DNA from: Phoronis ovalis | Taxonomy: Eukaryota > Phoronida > Phoronidae | Direction: 5' to 3' | DNA: 24,669 nt | NCBI GenBank assembly: GCA_028565635.1 | Contig: JAOXYB010063945.1 | Coordinates: forward strand, 1 to 24,669 | In this document: positions 1 to 10,731 of the stretch, one piece after another | Numbering within the stretch: the stretch's first letter is position 1 | How the letters are laid out: each line of letters starts with the position of its first letter | The notes under the pieces: generated by a model | What the model was told of the DNA's origin: nothing | Database searches by the model: none | The model's input: the letters and a program-made list of their open reading frames with translations, nothing else | Translations under genes and position numbers: made by a program

Positions 1-143
1 ATCTTATGATATAGACAATACATGTTAGTTCCTGATTCAATACTTATTTTATTAGACAAAACTAACGACACAATACTATTATAAAAGTATCAAAGCTTTA
101 GAATACAGGAACATGATATAAAAGTATGTAAAAAACTTGAGTC

Positions 144-149
144 TTTATT
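144..149 (-). promoter_or_regulatory. Polyadenylation signal of the P2X7-like gene
   Basis: AATAAA on the minus strand, immediately after the stop codon. A second AATAAA on the same strand at 53-48 is an alternative. Confidence 0.5.
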
Positions 150-157
150 GGACAGTT

Positions 158-1299
158 TTATAGTTTTGGGTATTTGAAACCCAAATATTCAGGAGACTGA
201 AACTTGCTTCTTATCTTCATCACGGCACATGATGGTAGTGGTACTCTAATCTTTTTTCCTAGGTATCCATATGTCCATATGACAAGTTGTCTATAGGCTG
301 TGTATCGATATTTTCTGAAAAATGAATGAGTAATTTAACAATCAGCAAATGAGGCCACTTATATAAATATTATTAATAGTTGATTGCACTGTTATGCAAT
401 CCCGAGTATTCCAATATTTGTTATATCTACACTTTAGCACTACTTGGCAATCAGCTGTCAATGCACTAATCACATTTGGCACCATTTGTATAAAACTTAC
501 TTCTCCAATGATGGTTGCAGGTCAGCGTCACTATGCTCCTGTTTGTACTGTTGATATGCCGTTTCAAGTACATACGGGTTAAGGCATACACCCTCAAAAC
601 CTGGGTGATCAGTAATGCACCCTATGGCCTCTTCGACATCATTATCCAACACTTTGTCTTGGCATCTTAAGTCTTCCATGCAACAGTTCGACTCTTCAGG
701 TGAAAGCATGATCTCGCAACAGCCGCAAACACACCTGCAAATGAACGCAACATGAATGTCGTGTTTTGGGTCATTTTAAAATTCTATAGATTCAATATAT
801 TGTTATTTTCACTTGTTATCGTTCTGCATCATTTTCAAAATGGAAAAATGTGATTTAGATACAACTTAAATCCGAAAACGTACCATCGACGTGAGTACAT
901 TACCATTTACGTACAAAGAGAAAGAAATTGCGATTAACATCAAACACACCGGCAACGGTAAAGCTCTCGACAAAATGCGGAGTGAGTTTGCTAAAATTTA
1001 GTTTCATAGCTAATTTATCTCTCCTGCATATATTTACAACAAATCAGTTGCTAGTAATTAAAGAATCCTTACCAATCTTTATTTAAAAGACGTTCTGTTC
1101 TGACTCTAAGGTCGTCCCCGACGGCGACAGCACCTTGCTCTATTTCGTCATCGTACTCTGGCTCGTACAAGTACCGTAATCCTCCTGTTTCATCTTGATT
1201 AATATCAGATAAAGTCTCCCCGTCCTCTACTACTTCAAAACTGAGGTTAAGCTCGCTAAATTCAATAGATAAATCGCAGTCATTGTGTACAGAATCCAT
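158..1299 (-). CDS. P2X7 intracellular-domain-like protein, three exons, complete
   Basis: Exons on the minus strand are 1299-1073, 734-501 and 314-158. All have GT/AG borders and join in phase (618 nt, 205 residues plus stop). The N-terminal ~75 residues are acidic and include a YLYEPEYDDE segment, like the YxFEP stretch preceding this domain elsewhere. Next comes a cysteine-rich core: WCVCGCC, then SNCCMED, CITDHPGFEGVCLNPYVLE, AYRQL, and PSCAVMKIR followed by a YLGF end. This spacing of Cys, Trp and His is that of the C-terminal intracellular (ballast) domain of P2X7 receptors, which binds zinc and guanine nucleotide in the mammalian channel. No transmembrane or extracellular P2X segment is present, so this is a soluble stand-alone domain protein of unknown role. 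The first ATG of the long first exon was taken as start; there is no clear acceptor just upstream. An AATAAA signal lies 9 nt past the stop (minus strand 149-144). Identity rests on motif recognition only. Confidence 0.85.
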
Positions 1300-1349
1300 G
1301 CTTGCTTTGGACCATGTAAAACAAGTGATGTCACATGTGTTTTGGTTTA

Positions 1350-1790
1350 TTCAATCAGGAGACATAACTCCAAATAAAAACAGCCATTAAAAAAATGTAT
1401 TTTATGGTAAAAGAAAACGTAAAATGAATTTGTTTTCTTCATTTAATTATTCTACTGACAATAATGCATCATAATCCAAACATTACTTCAATGTGTTTTG
1501 CCTTGTAAAAGAAGGGTATTTAGCTCTTTAATACAGCGACTATTTTCATCCTGATCATCTTCATTATTTTTTATCACTGTTGTCTCTATTAGCATCATCA
1601 ACATATATTTGTGCCTTAATGCAAACGTAATCGAGACCACATGCCTTAATTCCGATTTCTGACAAATAGCTACACTGATCGATCATTATACTGTTCAGTG
1701 GTGAAATGACTAAAACAAAATGTCTACAATGTAGGAATGACTGCTCCCGCGTGGGTACTTGACAGAAAATTTAGTAGGGGTGTGCGGCCC
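1350..1790. other. Non-coding interval upstream of the P2X7-like gene
   Basis: AT-rich sequence with no coding signal that I can support. It should hold the promoter of the minus-strand P2X7-like gene, but no TATA box or CpG-rich patch is obvious. Confidence 0.4.
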
Positions 1791-1799
1791 AGAGTAAAA

Positions 1800-2140
1800 A
1801 ACCATGACCCTGTGGTAAATAAAGATCACCAAAAACATACCCTGTCGTAAATGAAAAAACATGAAAAATATACCGTCATAAATAACTTGATCTCCCAAAA
1901 TAGATACATTGTGTAAAATTCACTTGTAAATTATATACCCTGTGGTAAATAAATATGGAAAAATTACGAATGTTAATTTTTCATATCCGTTGTAAATGCG
2001 TTTTTCAAGAAATATACCCTGTATGATAAACAAATATTTTTTGAACATATACCCGGTGGTAAATATCCAACAAGAAAAGTATACACTGTGGTAAATAAAG
2101 CCTTGAAAAGCGTGAAAAACATACCCTGTGGTAAATGAAG
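1800..2140. repeat. Degenerate minisatellite, ~32-bp period, about 10 units
   Basis: A core close to ATACCCTGTGGTAAATRAA recurs with starts near 1806, 1837, 1870, 1904, 1935, 1983, 2014, 2049, 2081 and 2121. Most spacings are 31-35 bp, with one of 48 and one of 40. The flanks between cores are A-rich and poorly conserved. On the minus strand it can be read as a peptide with recurring FTTGY, but stops and frame changes make coding unlikely. Confidence 0.8.
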
Positions 2141-2169
2141 AGCTGAAGAAAGAGGGCCTATTGGGCGGC

Positions 2170-2188
2170 ATATATATATATATATATA
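2170..2188. repeat. (TA)n microsatellite
   Basis: Uninterrupted alternating AT run between the minisatellite and the helicase-like exon. Confidence 0.9.
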
Positions 2189-2210
2189 GTGACTTTGAAT
2201 GACAGTACCT

Positions 2211-2334
2211 CCCGGGGGACCGCCAACACATCACTTCCGTGGCCTACTGCAGCTGCTAAAGAGTCAATTTGTTCCTGTTTCATCTCTTTATTGAAACCAA
2301 TGAAATCTTTACATTCACCAATGACAACATCCAT
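2211..2334 (-). pseudogene. RecQ-type helicase-like first exon, isolated fragment
   Basis: The minus strand opens with ATG at 2334 (MDVVIGECKDFIGFNKEMK) and runs about 41 codons through a QEQIDSLAAAV stretch to GSDVLAV. This resembles the segment just before the Walker A motif of RecQ-family DNA helicases, where F-x(n)-R/K-x-x-Q-x-x-A/S and G-x-DVL-A/V precede LPTGxGKS. The reading then leaves the family at VPRE and there is no LPTGxGKS. A GT (CGGGAG then GTACTG) after that point could be a donor or a truncation junction. The next sequence on this strand is the (TA)n tract and the minisatellite. No later helicase exon is visible before the P2X7-like gene. It could be the first exon of a gene whose remainder was lost, or a retained transposon or gene fragment. 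Confidence 0.4.
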
Positions 2335-2339
2335 TATGA

Positions 2340-3240
2340 AAATATTCTAGAAAATTTGCGTACAATTAATAATTTAATTCTAATTTGCTATTTTTGAACA
2401 TAATTATATATAATTTTTAGTTTGAATTGTTTTATTAATTTCACTAATTTGACATCATATTATGGTCAAAGCTTACAGTTCATACCCTATAATTCTAATT
2501 GTTATTTTATCTGTGTCAGTATACATTATTGAGTAGTGATACGGTCGCGGACTGGTATTTAGCCAAAATCGGCTTGTGATAAGTCCGCGTAGACAGGTCA
2601 GTGCTGGAAAACATCACGATAGTGGAAGCGCTACCTGGTGGGAGACATTGAAGATGATCTGGTCTCCATTTTGGAAAGTACAGTCATTGGACAGAAGGAC
2701 GCGAAATAAATGACAGGCTCATCTCAGCTTGTGCACAAGGAAATGGGACATTATTGATATATTACACTCTAGGATCAAAAGTAAGCAAAAGCAAAACATA
2801 GTAACCATGACAGTTACAGATTTCTACAGAGGTTGTCGTTTCAATGATGAAAATTTTACTGGTTGTTATTTAATGGAAACTCATCACAAGAAACTGTCAT
2901 GTTTTTGCCATCAGTGTGAATAACATGCGACAAAAAAGAAATTACATAAAAGATTTGAAGCAGTTCTACTCCTAGACGGTCATTTACTGGATCCCTGAAG
3001 TCTTTTGTACAAGTACCACTTTCTTAATGAGACTTAAAAGTTTTGATTTGGGGAGATTTGGTATATAAATAGGTCATCAAAGCGTCTTCCTAGGAATTTC
3101 TATTATCAGTAATGATCCAAAGAAGTGTAATCTGTTATGAAAGTGATTCCCGTGATAATTTTTAAGAAAATCCAAGAAAGATCAATTTTATTGAAGAAAA
3201 TTTTGTTAAAAAGTTACCACCTGAAATATTCTTAGTGACC
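2340..3240. other. Intergenic, no supported gene
   Basis: AT-rich sequence with a short GC-richer patch around 2540-2720. Short open stretches there (for example 2729-2923, plus) match nothing I recognise and lack supporting splice structure. Confidence 0.4.
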
Positions 3241-3339
3241 ATACGTTGTCTCAGAACATATTGAAATTTGATGGTGAGATAAGTCCGATATCAGACAACA
3301 ATTGGGATTTGTATTCAGTTCACCAAAAGAAGAAAAAAG

Positions 3340-3624
3340 AAACTGCAATAAACGGTCTAAGAACCGATTTGATTAATTGCGTTGATAGAGTGCATCCAAA
3401 CAAATTTTTACCCATCTATTCTTCTATCAAACGTCATATTTTGTCCATTACATACAACTGTGAGGATAGTGGAGAAACTGTTAAACTTACAAATTCAGAA
3501 CATCATGTCGGAAGGGAACATGTTAGAACAGGCTAAAAGTTCCATAGCTAAAGACAATCTGATACAGAAGTTGGAAGCCAATATCAACAGAATCACACAA
3601 GCCAGAACCTGGTTCGCTGAATAA
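3340..3624 (+). pseudogene. Possible hAT transposase C-terminal relic
   Basis: Two overlapping plus-strand frames (up to 3536 and 3382-3624) together vaguely follow the hAT dimerisation region. The order is a FLPIYSSIKRHIL-like segment, an HTTVRIVEKLLNL stretch where families show PVTTC-ERSFS, then an IMSEGNMLEQAKSSIAK stretch where families show the RSTM-ERL-LA-SI order. Conserved Cys and Ser residues are missing and a frame change is needed. This could be coincidence; it is listed because the order of hydrophobic and charged blocks is similar. Confidence 0.2.
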
Positions 3625-5165
3625 AGTTCTGCTTTTGCCATAATTAGTCCAGTGCCAACAGGAAATGACGTTTTTCTACATGCCATGACCAATGTAGTTT
3701 CATTATGAAAAATCTAAGTGAGTTAACTCTGTAACAAGGACATTCATCATAACATCCAAATCCTTTGATCAGACCTGGCCCCTTCCTCAAGACCAGGTAG
3801 GACAGAGGGGTCTACTTGTTGAAGACCATATTTTGGAGATATGACAAGGCTCAGATAGATCAGTACCAGTTTCATGGCGAATGCTTTTACCAGCTCTTTT
3901 ATACAAGGTAAACATGGAAAAATGTTACACTTTACTATGCTTCAATATTTATAAACAATATGAACGTTGCTCTTTCACAACTTAAAGCAGAAGGTGGAGA
4001 ACACGCAAAATTACTTTCACAATTGATATTATTTCCAGCATACAACAAGGTATGGAGCTAAATCAAAGTCTGATTCTATCCTGGCAATTTTTGAATTTGA
4101 GAATTTGCCATGATTTTAAACAGTGTTCTATCCTGGAATTCTTCAGGATTCCAAAAGAAAATGGATTAATTCAAACACTTATTTGAAGCCTTAGCTTCCA
4201 CTAAAGGTTGACAACACGAACCTTTAATAAAAAGTCATTACAATGTTACTAATGTGAAATATGCTTTAGAAAACATGAAAAGAGGTGGAAAAACAATAAT
4301 TGCAAGAAATAACAATTAAAAGCATTGATCGATACAGACGAAATGGTGCTGCATCCCAGAAAGAGTGGAAGACAGTCAAGTATGAAGACCATGACTAGGA
4401 AAGGAACACCAACATAACTCTCTGCAATAGAATGTATCAATTCGTACAACATACTCAAGTAGAAGGCAAACATTATGTTACTTATGTCAAAGGAGAAAAT
4501 TACAATTCTCATCAGCAAGAGTAGTAGTTTGTAACACTGGCAAAAAGCTCAACTGCGTATTCATAAAAACAGGAACATGGTGCTTCTCACTAGACAGAAA
4601 TAACCAAGTTGATATTCTTACAAAGCTGGAACAAGGACTTAACCAATCAGAGATAAGCATGTAACTCTGATTTTATGTGTTTAATTAGTTCTTGCAGTTT
4701 TCACTTTTTCACTTAATATATTTATAGAGTAAACACCAAACTATTACACAGTAATGCAAATAGATTGGATCACTCCATTTTATATAGTACAGATAGTAAT
4801 AATTTACTTTGTGACCTGGATAACAGTAATACAGCTAGGTAGTGCATTTAAATCGACTGATCTCATAGTTTCAGTAAAAAAAACCCATTAAAATATGAAG
4901 CCAACAGATTTTAAGTTCCTAATTTCACATTAAAACTATTATGTTAAGAAATGAAAGGGTCAAAAAATACTTTGCTGCATTCTTTTTTAACCAAAATTTA
5001 ATACCACTTTCAAAAACTTTCTACACATTAATATGCAAAAATTGTTTTAAACTCCTCAAAGGGAAATTTCACTTTAACGGCAAACTCAACATAACGGAGA
5101 GAATATTAGTTGTCACAGAGTTCTGTGGAATGTTACAAACATGAGAATGCCAATTATATGTTGCA
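3625..5165. other. Intergenic, no supported gene
   Basis: AT-rich sequence with only short open stretches. I see no RNA gene, repeat or recognisable protein here. Confidence 0.45.
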
Positions 5166-5170
5166 AGTAC

Positions 5171-8100
5171 CTAGTATACACCAGCTTTTATCTTATCTTC
5201 TATATAGGCTTTCTTGTTACTGACACCTTGGAATTCATAGAACGGAATCTGTAACCAAAATTAAATGCAATAAACATAAGTCAGTTAAGATATTTCATGA
5301 ATACCCTTTAATCTTGTTTAGAAAATATACATTTAGTTTTATAATGGACCAAAGAATCAAATTCTTGCGATAACTTCAGGAAAAGGAAAATAACCTTCAG
5401 AACAGCTATATCAAAGTCAAAATGACAAAAAGAACTTGCATGCATAAGTGCAATTTAAAGTTTCCAAATACACAGTTTCTCACAAAGAAATGTAAAAGAC
5501 CTGGATGAAATTTAACATGGTAAAACAGTAATTTCAGGCTTTCTCACTAGGTAGATTTGTAATTTAACTGTGATTTACATGGTGAGAAAGTTTTTTTTCT
5601 TTGTAACATTCCTGGCCAGTTTTGACATTTTTTTATTTTGCAAAAAAAACTGTGTACTGAAAGAGTTTTAATTGGACATTTGTATATTAGGTCTACACCT
5701 TGTTTTTCACTTTGATTTGTGTTTTGGAGGATGTTTTATCTTCTCTAAATTTGTGGCAAACCTTCGATTCTTTATCAATTATAAAGAGTAGATGGCAGTA
5801 ACAATAAAGATTAAATACCCATCACAAGTTAATGTTTCTGCATATTACAAGCAACTTAACACAATATTTGAATGACAATTTAATATGGAAGCAAAATAAT
5901 TATCTATGAAAATACATGTTTAATATTACAAGCAACTTAACACAATATTTAAATGACAATTTAATACGGAAGCAAAATAATTATCTATGAAAATACATGT
6001 TTAATATTAATTAGAATATTTTCTAATAACATTAGAACATGATCTTTATTTATAGTAACTAACCTGAATGACCTCATAACCCTTGGCAACTAGCTGTCGT
6101 ATCTTTAAAACATGAAGTCCAAGCAAATTTAACTTGATGGCACGAGCAGAGTTGCGACAACCAAAAAAACAGTTTGGTGGTAAAACAACAATAGCAAGCT
6201 GTCTACTGGAGTTATCAAAACAATTAACAGTAATATCTGCAAAGAAATGGGAGAAAACTCACTGAACAATTACGGCAAGTTCATACATTCCACGACCTAT
6301 TTACAAAATTTGTACACATCTGTATTATTAAATATACACGACTCATCAAAACTTACTAAAAATACTTCAAACATTGTTTTTTCCCTGAAGATCTGTAGTT
6401 TGCAGCGGTGTCTGTGTCGACAGTTATATCATAATCATGCAAAGGAAACATTTCTAGTCCCGTACCGACAGAAAACTACTGAAACACTATAATTGTTAAA
6501 CTCAGTTACCTGCACTTTGAAAGTGTGGCAGAATGAATTTTAGTTCCAGCAAGTATTTTGTTCTGTCTAGACTATTTATCACATCTGAAAGCATCTGCTC
6601 TCTTTCCCATAGCTTTCTTCGATTCAGTTGTGGAAGTCGACCATGTATGGGATGGTCCTAAATAACAGAATGAAGATATCACACATTTTTCATAAGTTAA
6701 CCACACAGACAATTGTGTTTCACAAAGTAGAAAAGCATGTACATTACACTGCTACATATGGCAAATATTTTAATGCAATATTACCATTATCATTCCTGGG
6801 AGGTGCATTCATGTACTCACTGATCAATTTGATACTTTGTCCCCTATTACTACTACTCACTTTTGAAAAACTTTGACGGAAGCCTTCAGGTAATCGATAT
6901 CCAGTATACTCCAAACATTCAATACCAACAGTTTGATCTAACAGGAAAATATCACGAGCAAAGTCAATTTTACTCCTTCCCAATTTGCTTAGATATGTTG
7001 GGTTTAAAGCTCTATTAATAAGGTCGACAGGAAACTTGTTTACGAACGCTAAGCCCAACAGTGTCATAACCAAGCAGTGTGGAAAAGTATCAATCTCTCT
7101 CAGTCTTTGCTCACTGTTTAATTCTTCCACAGCAAGGTTATAAAACTCACTTTCTGGATCCTGATACTGAAAGTTACCAAAATTAAAAGTTAATCTGCTC
7201 AAGTCCTTAATCCTCCATGATTTTGTAGTCGACTGGTTTTGTACATATGAAGAGGAAGCATGTAACAGTGTTTCTGTTGTCTGCTGAAGATTAAAGGAGC
7301 ACCAAACAGCATGAGTAACAGCTATAATTGACAAATTATTCATTCTCATTGCTAATGCATCAAACATGTCCAATATTGATTCTGAAAGTTCTTGATTTAC
7401 TCTAGCTGTAATTCTACCTGTGGATTTATACACACATTTTAAAATAGCAGCAATCTCTATGTTTTCCAAATCTTCATGTTTTCTTGCTAACATTTTGACA
7501 ATTTGGTTTAATAAGCTCATTGACGTGAATTTAGACTGGGTTTTAAAATATCCAATGCAGATCACAGCCAATTGCTTTGCACTAAAATTGTCTAATAAAG
7601 TGTGCATCCTTTCTTCAATATGTAATAAGGTTTTATCACAGATACGTCTACAAATGCTTGCATAAAACATTATTTGCACAATTTCATTATGGTTCATATC
7701 ATGAGGAGATAGTCTGCATATCTCCTCAAAAAATTTTGCCACTTTCGGGTGTTGAAAATTTAACTGAATGCTAAACCATGTATTTAATACATGAAAGCAG
7801 TTTTGATGTCCCCAATCTTTAACATTGCGGCAACTATAAGTAACCATCTCCTCCAAACAATCAAATTGCTTTGTTCCATAATTCCATTCTACCACATGTC
7901 TTCCAACTTCTTGTGTTACGTTAAACAAGTCAAAACTTGATAAATTATGAATGCTACACTTCAATGTATACCAATCTTTACTGTCACAATTGTTTTGTTT
8001 TAATCTATTTATAAAAGGTGCCAGTCTTTTATCATTGAAATTTCCAACAGATTTGGATTCTACATTTAACATGTTTTGAATACATTCTCTGTGAACAATG

Positions 8101-8342
8101 TTATGGAAATGGGAGATTTCCTGTTTAACATTTTTATCCGACCATACTATTTTACTTTTAAATTTTTTCTTCAATATAACTTTGTCTCTCAACGTTTCTA
8201 ACTGCAAGTGTCTATTGTTCCTGTATCCTTTGTTCTTGTTTGTAGAGTATGGCGCTTGTTGCAGCAGTCTTTTCAAACCGCTTAAACCATTCTTAATCTT
8301 ATGCAACTGATGAAACATGCAAGTTGTACAGCACATTTTCAT
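5171..8342 (-). CDS. FASTKD-family mitochondrial protein with C-terminal RAP domain, four coding exons, complete
   Basis: Coding exons on the minus strand are 8342-6861, 6657-6510, 6236-6064 and 5248-5171. Lengths of 1482, 148, 173 and 78 nt join in phase to 626 residues. Donors are GTGAGT, GTAACT and GTTAGT. The N-terminus is basic, with KRLLQQAPYS resembling a mitochondrial presequence. The middle is an alpha-helical repeat region as in FAST kinase domain-containing proteins. Exon 2 ends with a LPHFQSAD block typical just before the RAP domain. Exons 3-4 form the RAP domain: QLAIVVLPP, LNLLGLHVLKIRQL, a GYEVIQIPFYEF strand and KKAYIEDKIKAGVY at the end. Family members bind RNA in mitochondria and act in mitochondrial mRNA processing and stability. 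Which FASTKD paralogue this is cannot be said from motifs. ATG 8342 is preferred; a second ATG at 8336 is equally possible. The frame reads back to an acceptor at 8379, so a 5' UTR exon probably lies upstream. Confidence 0.85.
5470..5655. repeat. Nested short inverted repeats in FASTKD 3' intron (MITE-like)
   Basis: ACACAGTTT at 5470-5478 is matched by AAACTGTGT at 5647-5655. Inside these, CTTTCTCAC near 5539 is matched by GTGAGAAAG near 5582. The nested arrangement could be a decayed foldback element. No target-site duplication was confirmed. Confidence 0.3.
5843..6004. repeat. 81-bp tandem duplication, two copies
   Basis: Units 5843-5923 and 5924-6004 are nearly identical, with two substitutions seen. 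The duplication lies in the last intron of the FASTKD gene, about 60 bp past the exon 3 donor, so it does not change the protein. The high identity implies a recent event. Confidence 0.9.
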
Positions 8343-8378
8343 ATCATTAAACTGTCCACTAGATTGCTGTTTGTAACC
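8343..8378 (-). other. 5' UTR part of the FASTKD start exon, with splice acceptor
   Basis: On the minus strand a pyrimidine-rich tract ending TTTTTTTCTAG directly precedes 8378, a good acceptor. The 36 nt from there to ATG 8342 contain no in-frame stop, so a short N-terminal extension from an upstream exon cannot be excluded. The presequence-like start argues for UTR. Confidence 0.55.
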
Positions 8379-8399
8379 CTAGAAAAAAAGAAAGAAGAG

Positions 8400-8700
8400 T
8401 AGAGACATGTTTTGGAACACATTTCATATACTAATAAGGAGGTACCAGTCATGAAATTATGCTTTCATACATAAGTTATCACCTAGATTAAATTCACTGT
8501 TTTTCGAGGTGAAGACTTGTGCACAACTTAACGATGTCTCTACAAAACCAATTTCAAAAAAAATGTACGTTTACTAAGTACCTTTGTTCAACTATTTTAA
8601 ATAAACTTGATTCTCAAATTAATACTTTATACCAAACACAATTCATCACCTCTATATCATTCATCAAAGAAATACTACATTTGAATGAGTATACACTACA
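8400..8700. other. Intergenic, upstream side of the FASTKD gene
   Basis: AT-rich sequence with no recognisable coding or RNA gene. It may hold the intron or promoter of the FASTKD gene. Confidence 0.4.
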
Positions 8701-8714
8701 CAGTCATACAAATA

Positions 8715-8850
8715 ACGACTCATTACCCATCAATATAATGATAATTATCTGACACAACCCGTAAATAAATATATATCATCTTGACATTTCTTCTATGATA
8801 TGACTTCTTCAGAAAACTAACAGTATCTACTATCACCACCAGATGGTGAG
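8715..8850 (-). repeat. Hammerhead-like repeat, minus-strand copy (Penelope-like-element type)
   Basis: Read on the minus strand, CTGAAGAAGTC (8812-8802) is followed by a short loop and GAAATGTC (8790-8783). An AT-rich tail then contains GGTTGTGTCAGATAATTA. This is the same order as the plus-strand copy at 9128-9265. CUGANGA is intact, but stem II and the GAAA side are eroded. The segment just before it (8828-8858) can fold on CACCACC and GGTGAGG. Confidence 0.55.
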
Positions 8851-9127
8851 GTAGTGACCAACTGAACATATAAGCTGTTCCAACTGGTATGCCCCCTTTT
8901 ATTATCCAATAGCTCCCTTAAAAATGTATTCAATTTGTTATTCTCTTATTACGATCACACTGGTGAATTCTCAGTCGATCATATGATTGTTGACAGCTTA
9001 ATCTGCAATAGCTGATTTTGTCATGTCCTCCACTGAGGATCTTCTACTAATTCTAGTGTAAGCTCTATTGGATTTCATTACTGTCTCTTTTTAATGTTAC
9101 TATACTCTTACCACTTCTGAACCAGTT

Positions 9128-9265
9128 TATTAGTGATCACCACCTAGTAGCCATTTAGTATTTGAAGAAGTCTTTTGTCAGATAGAAGACGAAACACAAG
9201 GTTATTAATATATATATTTATTGGTTGCCTCAGACAATTAACATTATGGATTTATATTACCATCC
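9128..9265 (+). repeat. Hammerhead-like repeat, plus-strand copy (Penelope-like-element type)
   Basis: The core TTGAAGA (9162-9168) is followed by a stem GTCTT (9170-9174) pairing with AAGAC (9186-9190), then GAAAC (9191-9195). This is the CUGANGA, stem II, GAAA order of hammerhead ribozymes, with C3 changed to U and one extra A before stem II. Penelope-like elements are known to carry hammerhead motifs in their terminal repeats. The downstream tail GGTTGCCTCAGACAATTA matches the minus-strand copy. No reverse transcriptase is visible nearby, so the family assignment is inference. Confidence 0.55.
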
Positions 9266-9269
9266 TAAT

Positions 9270-10720
9270 GAAATTATTTGATCGTCGCATTACACAGTAA
9301 AAATTGTATGAACTCTGTTTTAACACCTTTAACATAATAGTTAAAAAAGGAAAGACAACCCAGAAGGCCAGTACAATTTAGGCTGCTCGGAGTTACTTCC
9401 ATAAATTACAGTTAAGTTAAGCATTTAACCATGAATTTCAAAATATTTTTGGAGTTTTACAACAATACAAATTTAATATCTTAGAATTCATAAGGGGCAT
9501 GTAAATTTTTACTAAAGCAAATCTATTTGAATAGATATATTATTTTATCTATATTCACATAGTCTTGCATTTTACAAATCCATCCACACTGGGTGATGAC
9601 ATATTTCAATTAACAAACCAAAAGGCTTAACAAAGAAGTGAAAGCAATCAAACAAGATAATTTGTCAAATGTAATATTTATGATATTTATGAAATACATT
9701 ATTGCCCATAAAATAGCATTAGTATAAAATAAAATTCGACCTGGAACAGTGATGTAAATCATGTGAAGCTTATCATAATAATATAGAAGGATATTAAGAC
9801 GGATGACAAGAAGGTAGACAAGAATGAAAACAAGAAGGGTAATAAGAATGATAAGTGTCAGTTTTATTATAACTATCTTGTTTGGTGAAATAGTTATTTT
9901 TTATAGTCTGTTCTTCAGTATTTTTTCAAATAATACCAAGAGTAGTACCTAGTCTGGTATCAAGGTAAGTGACTAGAGGTATCATATTTGTTAATTACAC
10001 ATTTAAAAACTAATTAGAATACAGAGTATTATTTTTCCGAGAGTTAATGTTTCACATTTTATAATGCTATTCTAAAGTTTCTTTTGTTAATATTTATCTC
10101 TAAGTTGATTTCAGTGTCACCGGAGCTATACATAAGTAGGAAGTGTTATTTTTAAACAGATTTTGCGCAAAAATCTTCTGTTTTTTTTTATCGCAATGCA
10201 TATATGTGTCAACCTGTTCACTTTATGAATGGTACTTTAAAAATTCACTGGCCACATTCGATATCGCATATCCCTGTTCTCTGTAATATTGTTTACTTAA
10301 AGCATACTAGTTATTAAGCATAGGTATTTAGGACTGGAGTACATAGTCATATTTTCAGATGCTTGCGGGATGCCTTAGAGAGGACATGTATCCAGCACTT
10401 ATTGCATTTTTATAAATTGAGCTGCAAATGTACGTTGTTTGAAACAATATCCTTGAAATTACAAATGGCGTCACTATTAGAATACATCTAATGTATAATC
10501 TGTATTGATTATTCATGTTTTGTAAACATAACATCATTATTACAGATATGGCTCCTAATTAAGAGAAAGGCTGTTAGGGCTTTGAGTCACCCTGAATGAT
10601 ATTGTTAGATCAAGTAGGAGAAGAAGGATGTGGACATACATTTATTTGAATGCCAGAGAAAACTTGACCCGGAAAATGTTTGAAAACAGTCGAATCAATA
10701 TAAAGTGTAATGGCCACAAA
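9270..10720. other. Intergenic, no supported gene
   Basis: AT-rich sequence. A purine-rich, lysine-codon-like tract of GACAAGAA/AATAAGAA repeats lies near 9800-9860, and a short palindrome (GATTTTGCGCAAAAATC) near 10160. Nothing else is recognised. Confidence 0.4.
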
Positions 10721-10731
10721 ACTACATTGCA

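Noticed and set aside
1710-2234. Minus-strand open stretches with recurring FTTGY peptide over the minisatellite
   Set aside because: They are translation shadows of the 32-bp repeat; the period is not a clean multiple of three across units and there is no splice or start support.
2510-3240. Possible coding remnants on the plus strand
   Set aside because: Frames are short and broken and no motif was convincing.
6247-8310. Plus-strand open stretches over the FASTKD gene
   Set aside because: All lie antisense to a long, well-supported reading frame with matching splice sites and show no recognised motif.
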